Positions 24,403 to 36,179 of a stretch of 64,000 nucleotides of DNA are shown one piece after another. The stretch is from the NCBI GenBank assembly GCA_001510575.1, contig LNGK01000002.1:217271-281270 (forward strand). Direction: 5' to 3'. The position numbers and the translations under genes were made by a program. Position 1 is the first letter of the stretch. Every line of letters begins with the position of its first letter. The notes under the pieces were generated by a model. It saw nothing but the letters and a program-made list of their open reading frames with translations, had not been told where the DNA came from and did no database searches. The stretch is from Knoxdaviesia capensis. Taxonomy: Eukaryota; Ascomycota; Sordariomycetes; Microascales; Gondwanamycetaceae.

Positions 24403-24407
24403 CACCC
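24403..24407. repeat. Target-site duplication, left copy
   Basis: CACCC directly precedes the 5' LTR and is repeated directly after the 3' LTR at 30095-30099. A 5-bp duplication is typical of Ty1/copia integration. Confidence 0.9.
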
Positions 24408-24750
24408 TGTTGAATATTGGAATAATTCATGTTATATTATCCTTTATATAGCCGGAAGTTCATGATAAAGAATAAGGCTACGGTGAATAGCCTAGGGAAT
24501 AATAATAGACGTAATATAGAATTACGAAGAGCCTAGTATAAGAAGGGAAGCCTTAGAAGGTATTAGGGATCTAGATAGGAGGAAGCCTAGATCCTATAGG
24601 GGATAAGAGGGAAGCTTTCCCCTTATCTATTCTAATATAGTATTTTATAGCTATTAACTACTTATCTTATTTTTTACCCCCTACCTTTATAAATAGTATT
24701 AATTATAAAGTTACGCTTCTAATTCTAACCGCCTTTCCTATATTCGAATA
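24408..24750 (+). repeat. 5' LTR of the copia element
   Basis: 343 bp, starting TGTTGAATATTGG and ending TTCGAATA (the mutated form of a CA end). It matches the 3' LTR over its full length with only transition differences. The first roughly 80 bp keep TG/CA dinucleotides; the rest is fully RIP-mutated. Confidence 0.95.
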
Positions 24751-24770
24751 GGTTATAAGCCTAGCGCTCG
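24751..24770 (+). other. Primer-binding site resembling half of initiator tRNA-Met
   Basis: Starts directly after the 5' LTR. The 20 bases differ from the complement of the anticodon region of fungal initiator tRNA-Met, as I remember it, mainly by two changes that RIP would produce (TG to TA and CCA to CTA). This resembles copia and yeast Ty5, which prime from a tRNA cut in the anticodon loop rather than from its 3' end. Confidence 0.6.
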
Positions 24771-24815
24771 TAGCTTTATACCTTACTATTTTCGTTTCGA
24801 CCTACCCCCCCCCCC

Positions 24816-24855
24816 NNNNNNNNNNNNNNNNNNNNNNNNNNNNNNNNNNNNNNNN
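24816..24855. other. Assembly gap (40 N) within a poly-C tract
   Basis: The gap has C runs on both sides (at least 11 before and five after), so it is again a homopolymer failure. It lies in the retrotransposon just downstream of the primer-binding site. Confidence 0.99.
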
Positions 24856-27800
24856 CCCCCTTTAACTTACCTATTAATCCTATAGGAACTAAGAAAACTT
24901 CCGTAGTCCCTCCCCCCCCCTATTTTCGGATCCTAGAAGCCGTTTAACTCTTATAGTACTCCGATTTTTTACGTTCTAATAGAACGAGTTTTTAGTAACT
25001 AATTCTACCCCCCCTTCCCCTACTAAGTTAGCCTTACTATTTACGATATTATATAATAAACGATATCCCTAACTAAGTCCTTAACTTTAAGGTAGAAGAG
25101 AGCCGAGCTTCTAGCTAATATCTATAAGGCTATCCTAGAACTTAAGGAAGAGACTCCTATATATATACCCGATACCCGTACTATCTACTATCCTCCCCTC
25201 CCCTAAGTATAGTTTATAGAAGTAATAACTAAGACGGTTACTAAGAACTTAAGGGAAATTAAGAAAGATAGCGATAGGAAATAGAACTAAATTATAAATT
25301 TAAAGCGGTAGTAGGTATTAATTAAGAAGATCTTAGAGATATAAGATAAGGTTTTATAGATAACTTAGGAGAACGAACGATAACGTAGATCCTCTTTCTA
25401 ATAGTAGGAGTATTAATTAGAAGACGAAGATAACGATAACTTAGACGAAGACGGGAACTATAGACGTTTAGCTACGAAGGTTAAGATAAAGGAGCTTAAG
25501 AACTACGCTATCCTTATCGATAAGACCCTAAAGCTAGCTAGTACTTCGGAATAGCTATAGTAGTTTAAAGAGTTCGAGACTACCCTAAACGCGTTAGGTA
25601 TTACCGTTAAATAACTCTAAGACCTCTAACCCCTAATAAACGCGTATATAGTATATATAATAAAAGAAACGATCGCCCCTAAGATTTCCTCTATATTTAA
25701 GGATAAAATAAATACTTATACCTTATTTAGATTACTAAAATAGAATTTCTAAGTAACTAGGGAGTTATAGATTAAAAATATTATAGTAGTTTTTAATTTC
25801 TAAACTAAACTAAAAGAGGGAATATATTAAATCCTAAATCGATTCGTCTCTATAATATATAAAGTAAGACTAGAAGGGCTCGTAATCCCGATTATCTTAA
25901 CCGCGATAAGCGCCTACTATTATATTACCGCCTACTACCCTAAGCTTAATAGAGACCTCTACGCTATCCTAAAGAGTTTTAATAAGGATATCGATAATAA
26001 GGCCGCCCTTATTATAGCTATATCTAAATATATAACTAAGAATATAAACTACGTTACGCGCTAGTAGTAATCTAGATATCCTCTTAACTAGAAAAAGGAT
26101 AATAGCGTAAAGAAACCTAACTATTATACCCCCCCCTCCCCTAAGCCTACCGTTAGTAGTATCCCTATCTAGAAGAAAAGTAATATTTAATACTATTAGT
26201 ATAGCTTAAAAAGTTATATTATAAATAAATACTAAGCGAAAGTAAATAATAAAGAGAAGACTTATAAATTAGGAGCCGCGAATACTATAACTTCTACTAA
26301 GAAGCCTACTAAGGGTAAAGGTAATAAGCTTCCGAAAGACGCTAAGCTAGAGGAGTTAATTACCTTCTACGGTACTACCTATACCGCTATAAACTAATAA
26401 CCCTTTAAGCCTTACCCCGTATATTATATCTATATAAATTAGATTTATAATATAGGTTCGGATTCCTATATTTTAAACGACTTATCTTAATTTAAGCGAG
26501 GATCCCTAAAGACTTTTATTAATTTAATTAAGTTAAGGAGCGGATTATCGGGAATTCGATATATTAAAACTATTTAACTCTAGATAAAAGACGGATTTAA
26601 CCTTAAGATTACTAACGTCTAGTATTACCTTACCTTTCCTATTAACGTTATCTCTAGAATTATTTAGTATAAGAAGGGGTACGTTCTAATAATAAACTAG
26701 TTAATAATTAAGGATAAGGTTATTACTACTATTTTTCTAATAGAAAGAGGCTTTACGTTAGAAATAAAGGAAGGCCTTAAGGCCTATACGACTATAAACG
26801 AGCTTCCTCGCGAGGAAGGCTATACCTTATATATTAAAGTTAACGGTACTATATACGCTAATATATCCCTACGTACGCTTTTAGAGAGCGAGGCTCTTAT
26901 ATACTAACGCCTCTACTACCCTAGAAAGGTAGCTATATCCCGAATAGTTAAGGTAGTTACTAGTTCTCTAGTTAAGAAGGTAACTAAACTTATCGAGCCT
27001 TATAGCGCCTATAAGTTTAGAAAGATAACGTCTTTTAAACTATTAGACTTTAAAGTACCTTCTAAGGTACCTAAGGAAATTATCTATATAGATATAGGTA
27101 TTATACGACTAATATCTATAAACGGGAATAGCTACTTCTTATTAATATATAATAAAGCGACGAGCTAACGATCGGTTTATATAACGGCCTAGAAGAGTAA
27201 TATACTTATATATATCTAGAAGACCGTTAAGAGATAAGTACTAGAGCTAGGCTAAAAGCCTAAGAAGCTCTATAATAATAACGGTACCGACGTTAATACT
27301 AAGAAGCTAGCTATTTACTATAACGAGTAAGGAATTAAGTATATAATATCGCTTCTATACTACCTAGCTAAGAACGGGCGTATCGAGTATAGTATCTACG
27401 AGGTCTTATAGAAGACTAGAGTAACCGTTATTACCGAGAGTATCCCGCTAGAGCTATAGGATAAGATTATAACCGCGGTAGTCTATATACTTAATCGGAT
27501 AGTTATCTCTAGGAGCTTTAATACGCTAATCGGCGCCTTTTAGAAGGCTTACGGGATATATGAGAAAGTTAATATATTATACCTTCGAATACTAGGTTCT
27601 AAGTATATTATATATATAAACCCCCTCTAACGATAGAAGATATTAAGCGCTAAATTCGATAGCTAAAATACTAAGCTAGCACCTATGGGCGTAGAAGGTA
27701 TCCTAGTTAGATACTAAAGCCGCTATCTTTATAGAGTATAGATTCTAGAATTCGGATAGGTATATATTACTAAGGATATCTAGTTTTAGGAACGTATCTA

Positions 27801-29751
27801 TAAGCTTTTATATAGAAAGTACGTTCGATCTTACTTTCTAGGAGCGTTACGTTAGTTAAAAGCTAGCGTTACTACTAATAGTAATATCCTTAAGAAGGGG
27901 ATATCTAGCGTATCGGAGCTATCTAGCGTACTAAAGCTATCTAGGGTATCGGAGCTAATGGCCGTATTAGAACCGTTTAATACGTAGAACTTATTAGACG
28001 ATAAGGAAGTTATAACTATAAATCCTCCTATTACTAATAAGAGCCGCTTAAGATTAGATAAACTTAAAGACCTTAACGAATTAGCTAGTAATTAATTACT
28101 AGGAAGTACTTTTATAATAGTATCTAATTTAATTTATTTACGTAATACTAATAAAGTATTAAAGCGTAACCCTTAGTAAGATTAGAAAGCTATAGGAACT
28201 TAGATAAAAGCTATTAGAACTAAATTTCGGAAGGTTATTAAGATAAAGACTTTTAAGGTAATATAAGGAAAGCCTCTAAAGAAATTAATTACTACGAAGC
28301 TTACCTTTCGATAGAAGACTAACGTAGAGGGTAACGAAACTAAGAAGAAAGTAAGATAGTACGCTTAAGGCTTTTAATAACGGGAAGGCGTTAACTTCTA
28401 TAAAACGTTCGTATCGACCGCGACCCTAGATACGTAAAGGATCCTATTAGCCCTCGTAATTAAGACGAGAGCTACCCTATAGTAGATAGACGTAGTCTCT
28501 ACCTACTTATAAGGAGAGCTTAAGGAAACGATCTATATTATCCTTAAGCCTATAATACGTAAATACTTAGATAAATATCCCGAGGAGGCCCTAAAAGTTA
28601 GATAGAAGTTAGGAAGCGCTTAATAGTATTTTATTCTACTAAAACTACTATATAAACTAAAGTAGTTAAGAAGATAGTAATAGATTCGCTTCTAAGAGGT
28701 ACTCGTAATAATCGGATTTAAGCCTTTATAGGCTAATAACGTAACCTACTATAACCCCTAGACCCGAATAGTTATCTCTTCTTACGTTAATAACCTACTA
28801 ATCCTTTCCTTTAATAAATCTATAACTAATTAATTTAAGAAAGACCTAGTAAGTATTCTAATCTCTAAGTACTAAGGAGAGCCTAAATAGCTCCTAGGAA
28901 TAGCTATTAAGATCGAGAACGATAGTATCTTAATTAGCTAGGATACCTATATTAGAGATATACTAGAGGAGTTCTAGCTTTTAAATTACTAAACCGTAAC
29001 TACGCTAATAGAGCTAATTACCTTTTTACCCCCTAAGTATAAAGATATATAACTTACCGATTAAGGCTTATATTATTAAATAATAGGAAAGCTCTTATAC
29101 CTTATAAGAAAGACCTAACCTAACGTAGCTTACGCTATATATTAGCACGCGCGCTTCTCTTATAACTTACGAATTATATACGCTAAAGGCCTAAAGCGTA
29201 TACTACGGTACCTTACTAGATACGCTTAGAAGGGGATTACCTACTAACGGAGTCTTATAATATAAGATTAGATACTAAACGCCTAAGCTAATACCTTATA
29301 TAGTAATACCGAAGACGCCGAATTTAAATTAACTACTAACTACGTTATTATACTTAATAATAACCCTATTAGCTAGTATAGTAAACGGTAGAGGCGGACT
29401 ATTAACTCTTCCGCTAAAGCTAAGATCTACGTACTACGAGAGACTATATACTACTTAATATAGCTTTAATATTTACTAACTAAGCTTAACTTTTATATTA
29501 GGAATATCGTCCTCTAAGAGGATAATACCGCTACTATTACCGCCGTTACGAAACCTACTTACTATCTAAACCTAAAATACGTTAATACGCCTCTTTACTC
29601 TACTATTAACCAAGTACGGGAACTTAATATTAGAGTATAATACGTGCCTATAGCTAAATAATTAGTAGACGTACTAATTAAGCTATTAGGAAGAGTACTA
29701 TTTAAGAGATACGCGGGACTATTAGTATATAATATTCTAACTAAGAAGGGG

Positions 29752-30094
29752 TATTAAATATTAGAATAATTTATATTATATTATCCTTTATATAGCTAGA
29801 AGTTTATAATAAAGAATAAGGCTACGGTAAATAGCCTAGGGAATAATAATAGACGTAATATAGAATTACGAAGAGCCTAGTATAGGAAGGGAAGCCTTAG
29901 AAGGTATTAGGGATCTAGATAGGAGGAAGCCTAGATCCCATAGGGGATAAGAGGGAAGCTTTCCCCCTATCCATTCTAGCATAGTATTTCATAGCTATCA
30001 ACTACTCATCTTGTTTTTTACCCCCTACCTTTGTGAATGGTATTGACTGCAAAGTTACGCTTCTAATTCTAACCGCCTTTCCTGTATTCGAACA
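29752..30094 (+). repeat. 3' LTR of the copia element
   Basis: 343 bp, aligned base for base with the 5' LTR and ending TTCGAACA. The left part is RIP-mutated (it begins TATTAAATATTAG where the 5' LTR has TGTTGAATATTGG). From about 29939 to the end CA and TG are intact, so mutation stopped inside the LTR. Confidence 0.95.
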
Positions 30095-30099
30095 CACCC
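30095..30099. repeat. Target-site duplication, right copy
   Basis: CACCC, identical to 24403-24407. Confidence 0.9.
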
Positions 30100-32580
30100 G
30101 TTGAGTATGGTCCAACCTGCATGTTGTGGTTTTTTTTTTTTTTTTGTCGCTGGCTGGCACGCTGCCATTGCTCGCTTCGGGAGTGCATGGATGCGACCAA
30201 AGACGGACGAACAGACACAGCGCTTGCGAGTGTCTTGAGAAAAAAGAGAACAAAAAGGCTGGTGGATGTCGTCTGGTGTGTTCTGATGCTTGACGTTGAA
30301 GTTGACGTTGACGTTGACGTTGGCATCCCGCGTGGGGAGGAGTCGTCCACAACCTTGCTCGCGAACATCTTCAGCCAACCACACATCCGCCGCCCATGGA
30401 AGCACAAACACCGGCAAAGACAGCAATAGACAGGGTGTTCTGCCAATCTCTGCCCCCCCGACGATCGTGCTCCAGCGGTTGCGAAAGTGTGGGTGGGCAG
30501 CGGCCAGGACCCAGACTGTCTCTTCGTCCCACTCTCTCTCTGTCTCTCTCTCTCCCTCTTGCTTTCACTGTCTTCCCCGCTCTCGAACGGAGAATAAAGA
30601 GTAAGCACAAGAAAAAGAAATAACGAACGGCCGAAGAGACCTGGCTAGGGCGCTGCAATAGCACACCTGTGCTATCAGTACCAGCGCTGGGTTAAGTTAT
30701 GTTGTGGCTGGCCCTCATTCCATTTGCGTTTCGCTGCGTTTCTGTCCCCGGGAGTCGGCCGCGCGGATGATTTCTTTTTCTTTTCTTTTTTGCCCGGCCA
30801 TTTTCACCGGGGTTGAAACCTGCGGGTTATATGCCAGGCTGATAGTAGACAGAACAGCTATCGCCCGGTGACGAATATTGGAGGCTCCAGCTGTGTACTG
30901 TACTGTATGTCTTGTGATAATGGGTGCAGCCAGGTCTGTGTATGGGCTGCGTGTTAGGGACTGACTGGTGCATCTTACACCGATGAAGCACGTTCGACGG
31001 GAGGTTTTTATTTTATTTTTATTCCGCCCTCTTCAGAAATGTGAGGGGGCCAGCAGTCAGCGACAGGGCATGGGTTTGCACGTTCCCTTCCCTGAAACCG
31101 GCTCTCCGATATCCATGTCTGCGATCTGAACTTCCCTGCCGACCCAGCTCATGTTTTTCTTTCCTTTTTCTGTTCTTTTTCTTGTTCACGTTCCCCCCTG
31201 ATGGTGGTCGAACGAGGGAGTCCTGGGCTTATGGCTCTTCCTGCGGCCACTTTTCCCCGTGATGTGCCAGCGTGGCAGTACTCTCAAGCATGCTGAGAAG
31301 AGGCGGTTTGAGAATGAATACAGAGTACTGCACAGTATGCCGAGCCCTGTTTGTTTTTCCCCCTTTGCTGTGAGGCCTGGCGGGAAGCAGAAGTTTACGC
31401 GGGTTTCGTATGTCGAATGTTGGATCCCGGCTGGGGATGCAGGCATCCGACACAAAACTCTGTGTGCTGTCCTGCACAGGACGGTCACTGCAGATGCTGA
31501 TACGCCATTAGGATGCACTGCTTTATGCAATCCTACATCATCGACACAGAAACCGGCCCGCCACGATGCTCCTCAAAGCGATAAACAAACACCGTTGAGA
31601 GCTGCTCCGGCACCGGCCATCATATAGCCCGGCCGGGTCTTAACGAACCAAGCTCTCACCACAGTGGTAGGGCAGCACCCACCCAACCCACCCACTGAAG
31701 ATACACAGGTACACAGAGACAAGAAAGAGAAAAACCAGGTTCGACCTGCTCAGTGCTCACCCGGGAAGGGGACAGACAACCCACACATTCAGGATCCCCG
31801 GCATGCATGCCTGATCCCAGTCCCGGAACACACACACACACGCACCCATGTCCGGTCGCCGGGTAGAAACAAGTGACCCAACAACAGGAAAAAGGTTGAA
31901 GAAGAAAAGAAATATGGAATAAACAGCGTGGTTGCCGTTTGGTATCGGACCCAACGTCTGGTCTTTCTGGCGTTTGTTTCAACTCCGTAGCAAACCCGGG
32001 CTCGCAGAATCAGGCACAGGACCATAACATGTCTGCCACAAAGGAATTATACATGTACTGTATGTATAATCCTTGATGTCTGAGCATGTCTCAAGAGTGA
32101 TAGACGGACTGCCAACCCCTCCAAAATATCCATACCTCTCTCTCTCTCCCAGACACAAGCAGGCTATCACCACTCCGGCCAGCTTCCCCGATTGCCCTGT
32201 GAGCAGCGGGTGTGTGACACAGATTGTCGATCACCCACCGCCGATGAAGTTGGGTGTGTGTGTGTGTGTCCTCGCCACAGCTTGGACCTCTGCTTAGGGG
32301 ACAAAAAGAAGAAGAAAGGAAGGAAGAGGAAAAGAAAAGCCGATTCGGGGTATACTCGTGGTTCTCACATCCCCCTCCTCAGATCATCATGCCTTGCCCG
32401 TTCTGATCACCATAGACAGATGGTACACCTCTCAGCAACAACAAAGAAGACTGAGTCCCCCCGGTGGTGTGTTCACCCCCACAACTGTGCCCCTATCCCC
32501 ATCCAACGACATATCTCATAGTCTCCGTCTCTGTCATGCCGCACGTGAATCCCACCACTCCGATGATGGCATATTCACGC
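30100..32580. other. Intergenic DNA, nothing recognised
   Basis: Normal GC content resumes at once after the retrotransposon. Present are short simple repeats (T18 near 30130, a GTTGAC run at about 30297-30320, a TCTC run near 30530 and GTGT near 32252) and GTACTGTA motifs (30894-30910 and 32052-32062). No gene is supported. Confidence 0.5.
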
Positions 32581-35101
32581 TCACGCCAGGCCTGCCGACA
32601 CCGCCGAGACGTCGGGGTAGCGTAGGTCGGCGTGGTCTTCGAGAAACTGCATCCACTCGCGGAGGAACTTGCTGCCCCTGACGGCGAGAACAAGACACAG
32701 CGGAAAGAAGGCATGGCGTTAGTGGGGGAGAGTGCATATCGACCCGCCTCGCTTGTAGAGGGGGACGGGGGGAATGAGTGCTGGGAGGGGAGGGGAGACG
32801 ACTTACTTCTTGATCGTTTCGGAGTCGCCCACCACCGTCAGACTGCGCCGAGGCCGGGTCATCGCAACTGTGTCGAGCAGTAGTTAGAACCCACACGTTT
32901 CGAACCCCCTCCATCACAGCCTTGCACACCACAGAACAGAAACCCGGTGTAGACAGACCACCACAGGGCTCTATCTCCCCAAAAGACGACGAGAGGAAAG
33001 AACTCACCGTTCAACCGCCGCTTCTCCGCCAAGAACCCCACCTCGCCCTTGTCGTTACTGCGCACCAGACTGACCACCACCGCCTCCTTCTCGCGGCCCT
33101 GGAACCCGTCGACACTGCCCACCTCTAGCCCCGGAAACGCCGGCTTCAGCGCCGCCCCCACCAGCGCCACCTGCGCGTTGTACGGCGAAATCACCGCAAT
33201 GTCCTCCGCCCGCACGCCCGCCGCCACCAGCCCCCGCACGTGCTGCACCACCAGCGCCGCTTCCATCTCGTTGCTGCGTGACTCGCCGTGCAGGCTCCGG
33301 ATCTTCTTGCTGGGGCCGCTGCCGCCACTCCCTGCACTGTCGTCGTCGTCCGCGGCGGACTCTGGGAAGTCGCCGCCCTGCGTGTCGATGAAGATGAGCG
33401 GCTCGCTGGTGTCGTCGGTGGCTGTGACACCGTACTCCAGGTCCTGGAGGAGCCGCGTGCGCACCGCGTCGGCCGCGACCAGCCGGCCATCGTACAGCGC
33501 CGCCGACGGGAACTCCATGATCTTCTCGTGCATGCGGTACTGCGTAGTGAGCATGCGCGTCACCAACCCGCCGTACAGCTTGATCATCCGGTCAAACAGC
33601 GTAGTCTCCAGCGACAGGCCCTTGATGACCGGCGGCCGCGGCGCACTGTCACTGCCCGTGGCAGGCGCAGCGGGCGGCTTTGGCGTCTTGGAGTTCAGCG
33701 ACTTGATTGTCGGCGGCAACTGCAGGTGATCGCCCGCACACACCGCGCGCCGCGCGGCCAGCAGCGGCACCCAGCACTGGGCCTCGAGCGCCTGGCTCGC
33801 CTCGTCGATCACTACGACGTCGAAGCGCTCGTCGCGCAGCTGGAACCCGCCGGCGCCGTGCAGCGTGGCTAGCACGACCTTGCTGGCGCGCACCAGGTCC
33901 GCCACGCACTTGCGCTCACGCTCGCGGAACTCGCGCCGCAGCACCTTCAGCTCGCCGTACGCTGCACGGCGCTCCCGCCCTGACCGCGCCTTGCGTGCGG
34001 CCGCCTGGTGTGCGTCCATGTCGGCGCGTACGTCGCGCACAATCTCGGCGGCGTCGGACGTGCGGGTGAGGGCGTCGAGCGAGTGGGCGACCACTGATGG
34101 GAGGAGCCGGGCTGGGTGGCCCAGGCGAACCAGCGGCACTTTGTGTGGTGCGAGTCGCTCGACGATGTTGTCCACTGAAATGTTGGACGGGCCGCAGACG
34201 AGGATGCGCTGGTTCCGGCGCACGAGTTGTATAAGAAGCTCGATCAGTGTGTGAGTTTTGCCGGTCTAGAGAGGGGGAGAGGGGGTTAGTTAGGGGATGC
34301 AGTAGGTGGGCCGTTTGCATGTGACAGAGGGATACGCACTCCCGGCGGCCCGTGAATCAGGCAAATTTCCCTTGACGCCAGCGCAAACCGAATGGCGTCC
34401 TTCTGCGAGTCATTCAGCGTGGGATCAACCCACTCAATATCAGTTGCATCAGGGGCCACAGGGCTCGGTGTGGACAGCCCAAATAGCACACGCATCAGTG
34501 GCGTGTACTCCGCCTCGTCCATGCGCATCATCTTCTCCATGGTCCAGCTCATCCGGCGGAAAGTCACGTCGTCCGCCAGCTTGACAACCCACAGCCGGCC
34601 GACCAGGTTCTCAGCGTCCGGCCCATCTCCGCCATCGCCAGACCCGCTGTCCAGCGCCACGCACACCACTGACCGAGAGACTCGCGTGACCACGCCCCGG
34701 GCGCCTTTCTTCTCCAGCTCGCGCACCTCGCGCTTCTTGGCACTGCCCGCAGGCTGCCCGGCCACTAGCACGATGTCCCCCGTGCGCAGGCCGTGTTCCG
34801 GCAGCTGCGACGAGTCCCCGGCATCCCCACGGGCGTCTGAACCACCGCCCTTTTTCGAAGACGACGACGCTGTGGCCGGATCCGCCCCCAGCTCGGCCAC
34901 GGTGCGGCCGCCCATACCCGTGCGCTGCGAGTTGACCACCAGGTTCGTCAGGGCCTGGCCTGCGCGCTGCAGTGCCGCTGGCGTGTGCGACGAGATCAAT
35001 TCCGCGGTTTCTGCGACTTCGGCGTCTAGCTCGGACGCCAGCAGCGCCAGCTGCGACGAGGCAAACGACGGAACATTGACGGGGGCCGGTGTTGGCGACA
35101 T
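32581..35101 (-). CDS. hcs1: Superfamily 1 DNA/RNA helicase, Hcs1/SMUBP2 type
   Basis: ATP-dependent 5'-3' helicase of the Upf1-like SF1B group, related to yeast Hcs1 (DNA polymerase alpha-associated helicase A) and human IGHMBP2. Four exons: 35101-34340, 34265-33008, 32867-32807 and 32677-32581, giving 725 residues. All phases match, and splicing restores GPPG-TGKT (Walker A, residues 251-258) and RRLN-VAMTRPRR (motif VI). Other motifs are VVIDEASQALE (Walker B, near 408), QYRMH (near 495) and VDGFQGREKE (near 639). The N-terminus resembles the family's beta-barrel region, with Ser/Lys-rich inserts. The last two exons are 61 and 97 nt, so a start-to-stop ORF search would miss the true C-terminus. 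No zinc finger or R3H domain is seen, which fits Hcs1 better than IGHMBP2. It stands alone, reading away from the DUF202 gene. Confidence 0.93.
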
Positions 35102-36179
35102 TTAGTGCTGTGGGTTGGGGGTTGAGTGAGAAATGAAGGGAAAAGTTAGTTGAAAGAAGAAGAAAAGATGGAAGGAAAAAAGAGAGAGGAAATAGAAATG
35201 ACGTTAGAATAAACTTGACGTTCTAGAAGGCCTGGGGAAATATAGAAGAGAGCTGCAACCGCTGGTAGTGCTGGCAGGCGCGATTATAGGCGGGGTACCT
35301 AGTGGGAACATAAGGGTTGCGGGTTAGCTCAGAGTCGGTCTCGGTGTGTCACTGACGTTGGTGATTTCGGTGTGGCTCACTTAATTTGGTGATCTGATCC
35401 GTTGTAACTGACTGTGGTTTACGGGCGCAATGCTTCCCTATAGCGATTTTCTGTAGTGGGCTAATTAGAGAGAACTAGGCAAACATTACAGAAGGCCTAC
35501 ATTTACTTTTGGTTGGCCCTCAGCACTGGCCACCTTCTGCATCATGCCCATGGCACGCGGATCTTCCGGGGAGGAGGCTTGATGATTTTTCCAACTTGGT
35601 GATAGCTTTCTTCCCCGGGCAGCTCTCCAGCGATTCCGATTGGAAGTACTGGCCCCCGGGGAATCGACAGTAGTACATACATACAGCACAGGTACCAACT
35701 AACTATGCCCGGATAGGCTTGGCGACAGCAAATAAAAATTGTATTGATAACTCCGTAGAGCCTTCCCACCCACCCATATGCAAAATTGTCTCGCAGTAGC
35801 TGTATAGAAAAGAAACCAAAGTAATCCTCCACAAAACGAACCCAGAAACATCCTCCACAAAATCCAACCAGAGTCCAACCCGGGGAAACCATCCTCCACA
35901 AAACCCGCCCGGGGGACTCTCCTCCGCACAATCAACCCGGGGAGACCCTCCTCCACAACTCAACCCGGGGAAAATCCTCCTCCAACCACACTACCACTGG
36001 ACCAGCAGCGCTACTGATCCAGGAGTAGTAGCCCAATGCGAGAGGACCGGGGGCCTAGTAGACTCTAGCCGGTGCCTCCGCCAAACCAACCCAACCCAAC
36101 ACAAATCGTCCACCAGAGAAAAGCAAAAGGAAAAGATAGGCCATCCAAACCAGCCCCAAACCCCCATCAACTCGTAAAC
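35102..36179. other. Intergenic DNA between helicase and DUF202 genes
   Basis: Holds the promoter of the helicase gene and the 3' end of the DUF202 gene, both on the minus strand. Apart from the minisatellite at 35822-35985, nothing is recognised. Confidence 0.5.
35822..35985. repeat. Minisatellite, CCTCCACAAAA units
   Basis: Five to six imperfect units of about 27-41 bp, each starting TCCTCCACAA and most ending CAACCCGGGGA. It produces overlapping Gly/Trp-rich open frames on the minus strand that I do not treat as genes. Confidence 0.75.

Larger units (their letters stand above)
24408..30094 (+). mobile_element. Ty1/copia LTR retrotransposon, RIP-inactivated
   Basis: Complete but dead element of 5687 bp: 5' LTR, primer-binding site, mutated gag-pol region, polypurine tract (AAGAAGGGG, 29743-29751) and 3' LTR. 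Domain order read through the stops is a CX2CX4HX4C zinc-knuckle remnant (26191-26232), aspartic protease remnant (about 26440-26500), integrase core (about 27270-27430), reverse transcriptase (about 28380-28810) and RNase H (about 29310-29470). Integrase before reverse transcriptase defines Copia rather than Gypsy. Every frame is full of TAA/TAG codons, and CA and TG dinucleotides are nearly absent between about 24491 and 29938, the product of C-to-T change at CpA on both strands. CG is retained. Overall composition is far more AT-rich than the flanks. A 40-N gap lies near the left end. Confidence 0.95.
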
